From: Rhodospirillales bacterium
GTDB lineage: Bacteria; Pseudomonadota; Alphaproteobacteria; BOG-932; Roseiterribacteraceae
NCBI GenBank assembly: GCA_028291365.1
Contig: JAQGIE010000024.1
Location: forward strand, 1-33,101
Reading direction: 5' to 3'
Length of the DNA: 33,101 bases
This document shows positions 23,886 through 31,884 of the stretch, piece after piece; within the stretch, counting starts at the first letter, position 1; every line of letters starts with the position of its first letter. The notes beneath the pieces were generated by a model that worked only from the letters and a program-made list of their open reading frames with translations, was not told the DNA's origin and did no database searches. The translations under genes were made by a program, and so were the position numbers.

Positions 23886-26192
23886 ATGCTCAGCCGTTCG
23901 ATTCGACCGCTGCTGCTGGCTGCGTTGCTTGCCAGTGTCAGTGAAGCAGCGCTGGCGCAGAGCCAGACCATTCGCGAAATCCGCGTCGACGGCACACAGC
24001 GCATCGAGGCGACGACGGTGCTGTCGTACCTCACCGTGCGCCCGGGTGACGCCGTGGATCGCGACCAGCTCGACCAATCCCTGAAAACGCTGTTCGGCAC
24101 CGGCCTCTTCGCCGACGTCGGACTGACGGTGCAGGGCGACGTGCTGGTGGTGAAGGTGGTCGAAAACCCGATCATCAATCGCATCGCGCTCGAGGGAAAC
24201 AAGAAGGTCGAAAGCGACAAGCTGGAGCAGGAGCTGCAGCTGCGTCCGCGCACCGTCTACACCCGCACGCGCGTCCAGGCCGACGTCGACCGCCTGCTCG
24301 AAATCTATCGCCGCTCGGGCCGCTATTCGGCGCGCATCGAACCCAAGGTGATCCAGCTCGACGGCAACCGCGTCGACGTGGTGTTCGAAATCGACGAAGG
24401 CCCGCGCACGCCGGTGCGCCGCATCAACTTCGTCGGCAACACGCAGTTTTCCGACGCCGACCTGCGCGACATCGTGCAGACCAAGGAAGCAGCCTGGTGG
24501 CGCTTCCTGACGTCGAACGACAGCTATGATCCGGACCGCGTGCAGTTCGACAAGGAATTGCTGCGCCGCTATTACCTGCGCGAAGGCTATGCCGACTTCC
24601 GGGTGGTCTCGTCGAACGCCGAGCTGACGCCCGACAAGCAGGATTTCTTCCTCACCTTCACGGTCGAAGAAGGCGAGCGTTACAAGTTCAACAAAGTCGA
24701 AGTGAAGGGTGACCTCAAGGGGCTCGACATCGAGCCGCTGAAGGAAGAACTGACCTTCGCATCCGGCGATTGGTACAACGCCACCGCGATCGAAGATGCT
24801 GTCGTGGCGCTGACCAATGCGGTCAGCAACCAGAAATACGCCTTCATCGACGTGCGCCCGGAAATCGTGCGGAACAAGGAAAACCGCACCGTCGACGTGA
24901 CGTTCAACGTCGGCGAAGGCCCGCGCGTCTTCGTCGAGCGCATCAACATCACCGGCAACGTGCAGACGCTCGACGAAGTCGTCCGTCGCGAATTCCAGCT
25001 GGCCGAAGGCGACCCGTTCAACCAGGCCAAGCTGAAGCGTTCGGAGCAGCGCACCAAGGATCTCGGCTTTTTCGAGAAGGTCGACGTGGTCAACAATCCG
25101 GGCAGCGAACCGGACCGCACCATCATCGACGTCAACGTGACCGAACAGTCGACCGGTGAAATCCAGATCGGCGCCGGCTTCTCGTCGACCGACGGTCCGC
25201 TGGTCGATTTCCGCATTCGCCAGCGCAACCTGCTCGGCGAAGGCAAGGACCTGCAGCTCGCGATGACGGTGTCGAGCCTGACGCAGGAATATTCGCTCGG
25301 TTACACGCAGCCTTATTTCCTGGGCCGCGATCTCGCCGCCGGCATCGACGTGTTCCACGTTGCTCGCAATTTCCAGGACTTCTCGAACTACGACCAGGTG
25401 CAGACGGGCTTCGACTTCAAGCTCGGCTACCCGATCGCCGAGCGCCTGCGGCAGCGCCTCATCTATCGCCTCGAACAGAACGACATCACCAACATCGCGC
25501 CCGGCGCATCGCGCTACATTATCGACCAGGCCGGTAAGCGCGTGACGTCGTTGATCGGCCAGGAGCTCAGCCTCGACCTGCGCGACAGCCGGATCGACCC
25601 GACCAAGGGCACCGTCCTCACCCTGTCGACCGATCTCGCCGGCTTTGGCGGCGACGTGCATTTCGGCCGCGTCGTGCTGTCGGCCGGTTGGTACAAGCAG
25701 GTGTTCGACAGCAATGTCGTGTTCAGCCTGACCGGCGAAATGGGCGCCATCTTCGGCCTCGGCGAAGACGTGCAGATCGCCAACCGCTTCTTCATCGGCG
25801 GCGACACGCTGCGCGGCTTCAAGGTCGCGGGTATCGGTCCGCGCGACATCGATACGCGCGACGCGCTGGGCGGCAACTATTACGGCAAGATCACCGCGGA
25901 ATTCACCTTCCCGCTCGGCCTGCCGCAGGAATTCGGGATCAAGGCGCATGCCTTCACCGACATCGGCACGCTGTGGGGACTCGACGGCAAAGGAAAGCCG
26001 GTCCCCGACGGCCTCGGCGGCACGATCGTGCCGAATGTCTTCGACACGGCCGCACCGCGCGTCGCGCCGGGCGTGGGCGTGTCATGGAAGTCGCCGCTCG
26101 GACCGCTGCGCATCGACATTGCGATCCCTGTGGTGAAGCAGAAGTACGACGAGACCGAAATCTTCCGTTTCAGCTTCGGCACCAAATTCTGA
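23886..26192 (+). CDS. bamA: Outer-membrane protein assembly factor BamA
   Basis: Omp85-family core of the BAM complex, which folds beta-barrel proteins into the outer membrane. The protein has 768 aa. It has a Sec signal (about 1-24, LLLAALLASVSEAALA before QSQT), POTRA domains from IREIRVDGTQRIEATTVLSY to about residue 420, and the 16-strand barrel to a C-terminal Phe (IFRFSFGTKF), the expected outer-membrane insertion signal. The barrel contains the RFFIGGDTLRGF block with the conserved L6-loop RGF. The ATG at 23886 was chosen because it begins the signal peptide; upstream codons overlap rseP. Confidence 0.98.
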   Translation: MLSRSIRPLLLAALLASVSEAALAQSQTIREIRVDGTQRIEATTVLSYLTVRPGDAVDRDQLDQSLKTLFGTGLFADVGLTVQGDVLVVKVVENPIINRIALEGNKKVESDKLEQELQLRPRTVYTRTRVQADVDRLLEIYRRSGRYSARIEPKVIQLDGNRVDVVFEIDEGPRTPVRRINFVGNTQFSDADLRDIVQTKEAAWWRFLTSNDSYDPDRVQFDKELLRRYYLREGYADFRVVSSNAELTPDKQDFFLTFTVEEGERYKFNKVEVKGDLKGLDIEPLKEELTFASGDWYNATAIEDAVVALTNAVSNQKYAFIDVRPEIVRNKENRTVDVTFNVGEGPRVFVERINITGNVQTLDEVVRREFQLAEGDPFNQAKLKRSEQRTKDLGFFEKVDVVNNPGSEPDRTIIDVNVTEQSTGEIQIGAGFSSTDGPLVDFRIRQRNLLGEGKDLQLAMTVSSLTQEYSLGYTQPYFLGRDLAAGIDVFHVARNFQDFSNYDQVQTGFDFKLGYPIAERLRQRLIYRLEQNDITNIAPGASRYIIDQAGKRVTSLIGQELSLDLRDSRIDPTKGTVLTLSTDLAGFGGDVHFGRVVLSAGWYKQVFDSNVVFSLTGEMGAIFGLGEDVQIANRFFIGGDTLRGFKVAGIGPRDIDTRDALGGNYYGKITAEFTFPLGLPQEFGIKAHAFTDIGTLWGLDGKGKPVPDGLGGTIVPNVFDTAAPRVAPGVGVSWKSPLGPLRIDIAIPVVKQKYDETEIFRFSFGTKF

Positions 26193-26205
26193 TCCACCAA
26201 GTTTT

Positions 26206-26233
26206 CCCAGCAGACCTGGGCGATACGTTATCG
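26206..26233 (+). promoter_or_regulatory. Two small stem-loops between bamA and skp
   Basis: CCCAG (26206-26210) pairs with CTGGG (26216-26220), and directly after it CGATA (26221-26225) pairs with TATCG (26229-26233). The skp ribosome site GAGAAGGA follows. This is the widest gap of the cluster (56 nt). The stems are short; they might adjust skp expression relative to bamA or mean nothing. Confidence 0.25.
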
Positions 26234-26248
26234 AGAAGGATAAGCGTT

Positions 26249-26905
26249 ATGCGTTTTGCTCCTGTCGTCGCGCTCGGCGCGATCATCGCAGCCGCGGTCC
26301 CGGCGTTTGCCCAAACTGCTCCGGCCCCCGCGGCGCCTGCCGCCGCCGCCGCACCGCTGGCGCCGCCGACCGTCATGGTCGTCGACATGAATCGCGTGAT
26401 CCAGGAGTCGAACGCCGGCCGTTCGATCCAGAAGCAGATCGAAGAGCACGCCAAGGCGCTGCAGGCCGACGTCCAGAAGATCGAAGACGAGCTGAAGGGC
26501 AAGGATGCCGAGCTGCGCCGCCAGCGCACGATCCTGTCGCAGCAGGCGTTCGAAGAGCAGCGCCAGGCGGTTGAGCGTCGGGTGAACGAGGCGCAGCGCA
26601 CGGTGCAGGAAAAGCAGGGCGCGCTGCAGAAGGCGCAGAACGACGCGGTCGGCGTGCTGCTCGACAATGCGCGCGAGATCATCTCGACGCTGGCGACGGA
26701 AAAGAAGGCGCAACTGGTGCTGTCGCGTCAGCAGATCCTGCTGCTCGCCAACAACGATCTCGAGACCACCAACATTGTCGTCGAGCGTCTGAACACCAAG
26801 CTGCCGAACGTCACGGTCACCGTGCCCTCGACCGCTGCCGCATCGGCGGCTCCGGCCGCTGCTGCTCCGGCTGCTGCTGCAGCGAAGCCGCCGGCCAAGA
26901 AGTAG
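26249..26905 (+). CDS. skp: Periplasmic chaperone OmpH/Skp family
   Basis: Trimeric 'jellyfish' chaperone that holds unfolded outer-membrane proteins in the periplasm before delivery to BamA. The protein has 218 aa. The signal peptide ends at AFA21 before QTAP. Then come a Pro/Ala linker, the typical VMVVDMNRVIQESNAGRSI start of the OmpH domain, and a long Lys/Glu/Gln-rich coiled coil (about 65-150). The C-terminal ~40 residues are a low-complexity Ala/Pro tail ending AKPPAKK, longer than in E. coli Skp (161 aa). GAGAAGGA precedes the ATG at 26249. It lies between bamA and lpxD, the classical order. Confidence 0.95.
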   Translation: MRFAPVVALGAIIAAAVPAFAQTAPAPAAPAAAAAPLAPPTVMVVDMNRVIQESNAGRSIQKQIEEHAKALQADVQKIEDELKGKDAELRRQRTILSQQAFEEQRQAVERRVNEAQRTVQEKQGALQKAQNDAVGVLLDNAREIISTLATEKKAQLVLSRQQILLLANNDLETTNIVVERLNTKLPNVTVTVPSTAAASAAPAAAAPAAAAAKPPAKK

Positions 26906-26908
26906 TCT

Positions 26909-27937
26909 ATGGCAGATCCGCGCTTCTTCACCCGCGCCGCTCCGGCGACGCTGGCAGAGCTGGCGCGAATCGCCGATGCGACGATCGGGGGCGACGCCGA
27001 TCCGTCACGCGTGATCGAAGACGTTGCGCCGATCCGTGAAGCCGGACCGGCGCACGTTTCGTTTCTAGACAACCGGAAATATATCGGCGACTTCCGCGTC
27101 ACCAAGGCCGGCGCCTGCCTGGTGTTGCCCGAGTTCGCCGAACAGTGCCCGCCGGGCACCGTCGCGCTGGTCACGCGCAAACCGTATATGAGCTGGGCGC
27201 ATGTCGTGCGCCGGTTCTATCCGCGCGCCGCATTGACCGGCGTGCGCCATCCGACCGCGATCTGCGATCCCGCCGCGACAATCGGTGCCGACGTCGAGAT
27301 CGGCGCCGGCGCGGTGATCGAAGCGCGCGCCGAAATCGGAGATCGCTGCCGCATCGGCGCGAATGCGGTCATCGCCGCAGGCGTGGTGATCGGCAACGAT
27401 ACCGAAGTCGGCGCCAACGCCTCGATCAGCCACGCGCTGATCGGCCGACGCTGTCGCATCTACCCCGGCGCGCGCATCGGTCAGGAAGGTTTCGGATTCG
27501 CGATGGATGCGGCCGGCCACGTGCCGATTCCGCAGCTCGGGCGCGTCATCATCGAGGATGATGTCGAGGTCGGTGCCAACACCGCGATCGACCGCGGCGC
27601 CGGGCCGGATACGGTGATCGGCCGGGGCACCATGATTGATAACCTGGTGCAGATCGGGCACAACGTGACGCTCGGTCGGGGCTGCGTCGTGGCGGCCCAG
27701 GTCGGTATCTCGGGTTCGTCCCGGATCGGCGACTACGTCGCGTTCGGCGGACAGGTGGGCATCGCCGGCCATCTCACGGTTGGCAACGGCGCCCAGATCA
27801 TGGGCCAGTCGGGCGTGATCGGCGACATCCCAGCAGGCGCCACTGTGGTTGGCTTCCCGGCGACACCGAGCAAGGAATTCTACCGCCAGACGGCAATGCT
27901 GCGCCGCTTGGTGCGCGAGCGGAAAGAGCGGAGCTGA
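26909..27937 (+). CDS. lpxD: UDP-3-O-(3-hydroxyacyl)glucosamine N-acyltransferase
   Basis: Third step of lipid A synthesis: N-acylation of UDP-3-O-acyl-glucosamine from acyl-ACP. The protein has 342 aa. The N-terminal uridine-binding domain is followed by a left-handed beta-helix of hexapeptide repeats (about 118-310, I-G-x-x-x-x patterns such as [20 protein letters not shown]). The catalytic His251 lies in [14 protein letters not shown]. The ATG comes 3 nt after the skp stop, and the TGA shares its A with the fabZ ATG. Confidence 0.98.
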   Translation: MADPRFFTRAAPATLAELARIADATIGGDADPSRVIEDVAPIREAGPAHVSFLDNRKYIGDFRVTKAGACLVLPEFAEQCPPGTVALVTRKPYMSWAHVVRRFYPRAALTGVRHPTAICDPAATIGADVEIGAGAVIEARAEIGDRCRIGANAVIAAGVVIGNDTEVGANASISHALIGRRCRIYPGARIGQEGFGFAMDAAGHVPIPQLGRVIIEDDVEVGANTAIDRGAGPDTVIGRGTMIDNLVQIGHNVTLGRGCVVAAQVGISGSSRIGDYVAFGGQVGIAGHLTVGNGAQIMGQSGVIGDIPAGATVVGFPATPSKEFYRQTAMLRRLVRERKERS

Positions 27938-28410
27938 TGGACGCGGCAGTGACTTCGGACGCACAGAAAAAGGCGGAGAACCTGGACATCAACCAGGTGA
28001 TGAAGATGCTGCCGCATCGCTATCCGCTGCTGCTCGTCGATCGCCTCATCGAGGTCACCGACGAGAGCGCGATCGGCATCAAGAACATCTCGATCAACGA
28101 GCCGTACTTCCAGGGTCATTTCCCGACCCAGCCGATCATGCCCGGCGTGCTGATCATCGAGTCCATGGCGCAGACCGCGGCGTGCCTGGTGGTGAACTGG
28201 CTCGGCGAAGAAGCACACGGCAAGCTCGTCTATTTCATGTCGATCGACAGCGCGCGTTTCCGCAAGCCGTTGACGCCGGGCGATCAGGTGCGCGTGCACG
28301 TGAAGATGATCCAGCGTCGCGGCAAGGTGTGGAAATTCGAGGGCAAGGCGATCGTCGACGGCACCGTCTGCGCCGAAGCGGTGTACACCGCGATGATCCT
28401 CGATCGCTGA
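27937..28410 (+). CDS. fabZ: 3-hydroxyacyl-ACP dehydratase FabZ
   Basis: Dehydrates 3-hydroxyacyl-ACP in fatty-acid elongation, competing with LpxA/LpxD for the same hydroxyacyl-ACP pool. The protein has 157 aa with a hot-dog fold. The catalytic His61 (FQGHFP) and Glu75 (MPGVLIIESMAQ) are in place, with the MLPHRYPLLLVDR block at 24-36. It overlaps lpxD by 1 nt and lies 12 nt before lpxA; this lpxD-fabZ-lpxA arrangement is classical. Confidence 0.99.
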   Translation: MDAAVTSDAQKKAENLDINQVMKMLPHRYPLLLVDRLIEVTDESAIGIKNISINEPYFQGHFPTQPIMPGVLIIESMAQTAACLVVNWLGEEAHGKLVYFMSIDSARFRKPLTPGDQVRVHVKMIQRRGKVWKFEGKAIVDGTVCAEAVYTAMILDR

Positions 28411-28422
28411 TCTGATCCACAC

Positions 28423-29226
28423 TTGTCGGCACAGATCCATCCCACCGCGATCGTCGAAGACGGCGCATCGCTCGGCAACGGCGTCGTCATCGGCCCGTTC
28501 TGCATGGTCGGCGCGCGCGTCGCGCTGGGCGACAACGTCGAACTGAAGAGCCACGTCGTCCTCGCCGGCCGCACTACGATCGGCGCCGGCACCGTGGTGT
28601 TTCCGTTCGCCTCGCTCGGCCATCCGCCGCAGGACCTCAAATTCAAGGGTGAAGACAGCGAGCTGGTCATCGGCGCGCGCTGCAAGATCCGCGAAGGCGT
28701 GACGATGAATCCCGGCACCGAAGGCGGCGGGATGGTGACGCGCGTCGGCGACGACTGCCTGTTCATGGTCGGCTCGCACGTCGCGCATGATTGCCAGGTC
28801 GGCAATCGCTGCATTCTCGCCAACAACGCCACCTTGGCCGGCCACGTCACCATGGGCGACTACGCGTTCATCGGCGGCCTGTCGGCGGTGCACCAGTTCG
28901 TGCGCATCGGCGCCCAGGCGATGATCGGTGGCATGTCGGGCGTCGAGAACGACGTCATCCCGTACGGGCTGGTGATGGGCGACCGCGCGCGGCTGTCGGG
29001 ACTCAATCTGGTCGGCCTCGAACGGCGCGGTTTCGATCGCGATGCGATCCAGGCGCTGCGCCGCGCCTATCGCATGTTGTTCGGACCCGACGGCACGCTG
29101 GGCGAGCGCGTCGACGAGGTCGCGACCTCGTTTGCCGACAACGACCTGGTCCGCGAGATCATCGAATTCATCCGCGCCAAATCCAGCCGCGCCTTGGTGC
29201 AGCCGCGCTCCGTCAACGGCAATTGA
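28423..29226 (+). CDS. lpxA: UDP-N-acetylglucosamine 3-O-acyltransferase
   Basis: First step of lipid A synthesis, transferring a 3-hydroxyacyl chain to UDP-GlcNAc. The protein has 267 aa, similar to the 262-aa E. coli enzyme. A beta-helix of hexapeptide repeats starts at IHPTAIVEDGASLGNGVVIG. The catalytic His122 is in SHVAHDCQVGN, and GHPPQDLKFKGE and MNPGTEGGG are family blocks. The C-terminal helical domain begins near GFDRDAIQALRRAYR. The start appears to be a rare TTG at 28423, giving M-S-A-Q-I-H-P as in homologues; no ATG or GTG is available at this place. A weak start could tune this committed step. Confidence 0.96.
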   Translation: MSAQIHPTAIVEDGASLGNGVVIGPFCMVGARVALGDNVELKSHVVLAGRTTIGAGTVVFPFASLGHPPQDLKFKGEDSELVIGARCKIREGVTMNPGTEGGGMVTRVGDDCLFMVGSHVAHDCQVGNRCILANNATLAGHVTMGDYAFIGGLSAVHQFVRIGAQAMIGGMSGVENDVIPYGLVMGDRARLSGLNLVGLERRGFDRDAIQALRRAYRMLFGPDGTLGERVDEVATSFADNDLVREIIEFIRAKSSRALVQPRSVNGN

Positions 29227-29249
29227 GTCACGGCAGCGAGGCTGATTGC

Positions 29250-30080
29250 ATGGCCGCGCACAGCAGCAAGCTGGGGCTGATCGCCGGCAGCGGGACCGTA
29301 CCGCGCCAGTTGATCGATGCGTGCCGCGGCAGCGGCCGACCGGTCTTCGTGGTCGCGCTCGAGGGACAGACCGATCCCGCCACCGTCGCCGGCGTCGATC
29401 ATGTCTGGGTCAAGCTCGGCGCCGCCGCGCGCACCATCCAGGCGCTCAAGGATGCCGGAGTCGAAGAGCTGGTGCTGGTCGGTCCGATCCAGCGCCCGAG
29501 CCTGGTGACGTTGCGGCCCGATCTGCGCGGCGCGCAGATCCTGGCGCGGATCGGCATGCGCGCGCTGGGCGATGACGGGCTGCTCAAAGCGGTGCGCGAC
29601 GAACTCGAATCCGAGGGCTTCCGCTTGATCGGCGCGCATGAAGTGCTGCGCGAAGCGATGGCACCCGAAGGCGCGCTCGGAGCCGTCGCGCCCGATTCAA
29701 TGGCGCTCACCGACGTCGCGTTCGGCATGGCCGTGGCCCGGCAGCTCGGCGAATTCGACATCGGCCAGGCCGTCGTCGTGCAGCAAGGCATGGTGCTGGG
29801 CGTCGAGGCGGTCGAGGGCACCGACGCGCTCATCGCCCGCTGCGCCGCGCTCAAAAAGGACGGGCCTGGTCCGGTGCTGGTGAAACGCGCCAAGCCGCAG
29901 CAGGACCGGCGCCTCGACCTGCCGACGATCGGTCCCGAAACGGTGACGCGGTGCGCCGAGGCGGGCTTTGCCGGCGTCGCGGTGGAGGCGGGCGGCAGCC
30001 TGGTCCTCGATCGCGCGCAGATCGTGGCGCGCGCCGACGCAGCCGGCCTGTTCGTGCTCGGCGTCGCGTCCAGCGCGTAA
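29250..30080 (+). CDS. lpxI: UDP-2,3-diacylglucosamine pyrophosphatase LpxI
   Basis: Hydrolyses UDP-2,3-diacylglucosamine to lipid X and UMP, the fourth lipid A step. It is the alphaproteobacterial alternative to LpxH, with no sequence similarity to it. The protein has 276 aa. Family landmarks are KLGLIAGSGTVPRQLIDACR near the start, VKLGAAARTIQALKDAGVEELVLVG, the ALGDDGLLKAVRDELESEGF block, and in the C-terminal half LVKRAKPQQDRRLDLPTIG with AGFAGVAVEAG. The ATG at 29250 begins 23 nt after lpxA; lpxB follows after 10 nt. Confidence 0.96.
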   Translation: MAAHSSKLGLIAGSGTVPRQLIDACRGSGRPVFVVALEGQTDPATVAGVDHVWVKLGAAARTIQALKDAGVEELVLVGPIQRPSLVTLRPDLRGAQILARIGMRALGDDGLLKAVRDELESEGFRLIGAHEVLREAMAPEGALGAVAPDSMALTDVAFGMAVARQLGEFDIGQAVVVQQGMVLGVEAVEGTDALIARCAALKKDGPGPVLVKRAKPQQDRRLDLPTIGPETVTRCAEAGFAGVAVEAGGSLVLDRAQIVARADAAGLFVLGVASSA

Positions 30081-30090
30081 GCGGCGCCAT

Positions 30091-31260
30091 ATGACGACCC
30101 CGACCATTTTTCTGATTGCCGGCGAAGCATCGGGCGATCTGCTCGGTGCGCGGCTGATGGCGCGCTTGAAGGAGCGCACGCGCGGCGCGGTCCGGTTCGA
30201 CGGAATCGGCGGACCGCACATGCAGGCCGAAGGGCTGGTCTCGCGCTTTCCGATGAGCGAGCTGTCGGTGATGGGGATTGCGGAAATCGCGCCCCGCATT
30301 CCGCACCTGCTGCGCCGCATCCGCGAGACCGCTGCCGCGATCACGGCTTCGAACCCCGCCATCGTCTTGACCATCGACGCACCGGATTTCGCCTTCCGCG
30401 TCGCGCGTCGCGTGGCGCGCAACACGCCGCATCCGCCGCTCGTGCATTATGTCGCCCCGACCGTGTGGGCGTGGCGGCCGGGGCGTGCACGCAAGATCGC
30501 GCGCTTTCTCGATCACCTGCTGGCGCTGTTTCCGTTCGAGCCGCCTTATTTCGAGCGTGAAGGACTGGCCTGCAGCTTCGTCGGCCATCCCGCCATCGAA
30601 GGCGGGGCGGGGAAGGGCGACGGCGACGCGTTCCGTCGCGCCCACGGGCTTCGCGCCGATCAGAAGCTCTTGCTGCTGCTGCCGGGAAGCCGCCACGGCG
30701 AGGTGTCGCGCCTGCTGCCGGTCTTCGTCGAGACCGTGCGGCGTCTGGCGCCGGCGCATCCCGGCCTTGCCGTCGCGGTGCCGGTCGCGTCGTCGGTGCG
30801 CGACGCGGTGCTGCTCGGCCTCGCCGATCTCGCCGTGTCGCCGATCGTGGTCGACGGCGAACCAGCCAAGTTCGATGCCTTCGCCGCCGCCGACGTCGCG
30901 CTGGCAGCGTCGGGGACGGTCACGCTGGAGCTGGCGCTGTCGCGCACGCCGACCGTCGTTACCTACAAAGCGAACTGGTTGACTGCTGCGCTCGTTCGCG
31001 CGGTGCTGAAAACGAAGTTCGCGGCGCTGCCGAACGTCGTGCTCGGCAGGATGGCGATGCCCGAACTGATCCAGGAACGCTGCAACCCGACCGATCTGTC
31101 TGCCGAGGTCGGCAAGTTGCTCGCCGATCCCGGCGCCCGGACCGAACAGCGCCGAGCCGCCGAACAGGTCGCCGCTGCGATGGGGTTCGGTGGCGCTTCA
31201 CCCAGCGCGCGCGCCGCCGATATCGTTCTGACCCTGACCGCCAATGGAGGCCGTGGATGA
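30091..31260 (+). CDS. lpxB: Lipid-A-disaccharide synthase
   Basis: Peripheral inner-membrane glycosyltransferase (GT19) that condenses lipid X with UDP-2,3-diacylglucosamine. The protein has 389 aa. Family blocks are FLIAGEASGDLLGARLM (7-23), FPMSELSVMGIAEI, HYVAPTVWAWRPGRARKI, LLLPGSRHGEVSRLLPVF, ALAASGTVTLELAL and NVVLGRMAMPELIQ. Its TGA overlaps the next ATG as ATGA, so the glyoxalase is likely translationally coupled. Confidence 0.98.
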   Translation: MTTPTIFLIAGEASGDLLGARLMARLKERTRGAVRFDGIGGPHMQAEGLVSRFPMSELSVMGIAEIAPRIPHLLRRIRETAAAITASNPAIVLTIDAPDFAFRVARRVARNTPHPPLVHYVAPTVWAWRPGRARKIARFLDHLLALFPFEPPYFEREGLACSFVGHPAIEGGAGKGDGDAFRRAHGLRADQKLLLLLPGSRHGEVSRLLPVFVETVRRLAPAHPGLAVAVPVASSVRDAVLLGLADLAVSPIVVDGEPAKFDAFAAADVALAASGTVTLELALSRTPTVVTYKANWLTAALVRAVLKTKFAALPNVVLGRMAMPELIQERCNPTDLSAEVGKLLADPGARTEQRRAAEQVAAAMGFGGASPSARAADIVLTLTANGGRG

Positions 31261-31658
31261 CCGACACGACGGGTTTCCGCATCCTGCACGTGATGATCCG
31301 CGTGCTCGATCTCGATCGCTCGATCGAATTCTACACGGGCCAGCTCGGCATGACGCTGCGCACGCGCCGCGACTATGAAAGCGGCCGCTTCACGCTCGCT
31401 TTCGTCGGCTATGACGGTATCGAAGGGGTCGAAGTCGAGCTGACCCATAATTGGGATCAGAAAGAGCCATACGAGAAGGGCACCGGGTACGGCCATCTCG
31501 CGCTGGCCGTGCCGGACATCTACGCCGCGTGCGAGCAGCTCGCCGCGGCCGGCGTGCCGATTCCGCGTCCGCCCGGACCGATGAAGCATGGCGGCAGCGT
31601 CATCGCCTTCATCGAAGATCCCGACGGCTACAAGATCGAATTGATCCAGCGTTCCTGA
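31257..31658 (+). CDS. gloA: Lactoylglutathione lyase (glyoxalase I)
   Basis: Isomerises the methylglyoxal-glutathione hemithioacetal to S-lactoylglutathione, detoxifying methylglyoxal in the cytoplasm. The protein has 133 aa, matching the 135-aa E. coli GloA. The four metal ligands of the Ni/Co-type enzyme are in place: His11 (RILHVMIRV), Glu61 (VEVELTHNW), His80 (GTGYGHLAL) and Glu128 (PDGYKIELIQ). It overlaps lpxB by 4 nt and ends the plus-strand cluster. Its attachment to a lipid A operon is not functionally obvious and may be only positional. Confidence 0.97.
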   Translation: MTDTTGFRILHVMIRVLDLDRSIEFYTGQLGMTLRTRRDYESGRFTLAFVGYDGIEGVEVELTHNWDQKEPYEKGTGYGHLALAVPDIYAACEQLAAAGVPIPRPPGPMKHGGSVIAFIEDPDGYKIELIQRS

Positions 31659-31683
31659 CGGCGTCCGGGATCCACGTCCTGGT

Positions 31684-31878
31684 CTAGAAAAGCAGCGCCA
31701 GCACCGACGCCGCGGCGCTGCCGAGCAGCAGCGCCACGATCCAGGCGAGGCGGCGGCGCAGCGCCGCGTTGGGGCGGCGATTGTCGTTGCAGGCGGCGAG
31801 ACGCAGTCCGCGCGCCGAACAGGCGCGTGCCGGCGTTTCCGGTGCGTGCGTGTGCGAGCGTGCGCTGCCGCCTGCCAT
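31684..31878 (-). CDS. Small predicted tail-anchored membrane protein
   Basis: A 64-aa candidate with no family I can name. The N-terminal half is polar and His/Ala/Arg-rich. A central LAACNDNRRPNAALRRRL is followed by a hydrophobic segment (about 45-64, AWIVALLLGSAAASVLALLF) that runs to the last residue, with the basic RRR just before it: the layout of a C-terminally anchored protein. The CNDNR motif recurs in small hypothetical proteins of alphaproteobacteria as far as I recall, which argues for a real gene. The start lies 6 nt beyond the gltA stop on the same strand, but the ribosome site is weak. The 3' part of the frame coincides with a terminator-like hairpin, so it may also be a chance frame. 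Confidence 0.45.
   Translation of the reverse strand: MAGGSARSHTHAPETPARACSARGLRLAACNDNRRPNAALRRRLAWIVALLLGSAAASVLALLF
31692..31721 (-). terminator. Terminator-like hairpin at the end of the gltA unit
   Basis: On the minus strand, GCAGCGCC (31721-31714) pairs perfectly with GGCGCTGC (31699-31692) across a 14-nt loop and is followed by TTTTCTAG. This resembles a Rho-independent terminator for transcription coming from gltA. It lies inside the last codons of the small frame 31684-31878. The loop is longer than usual and the T-run short, so confidence is moderate. Confidence 0.45.
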
Positions 31879-31884
31879 GGCCGG

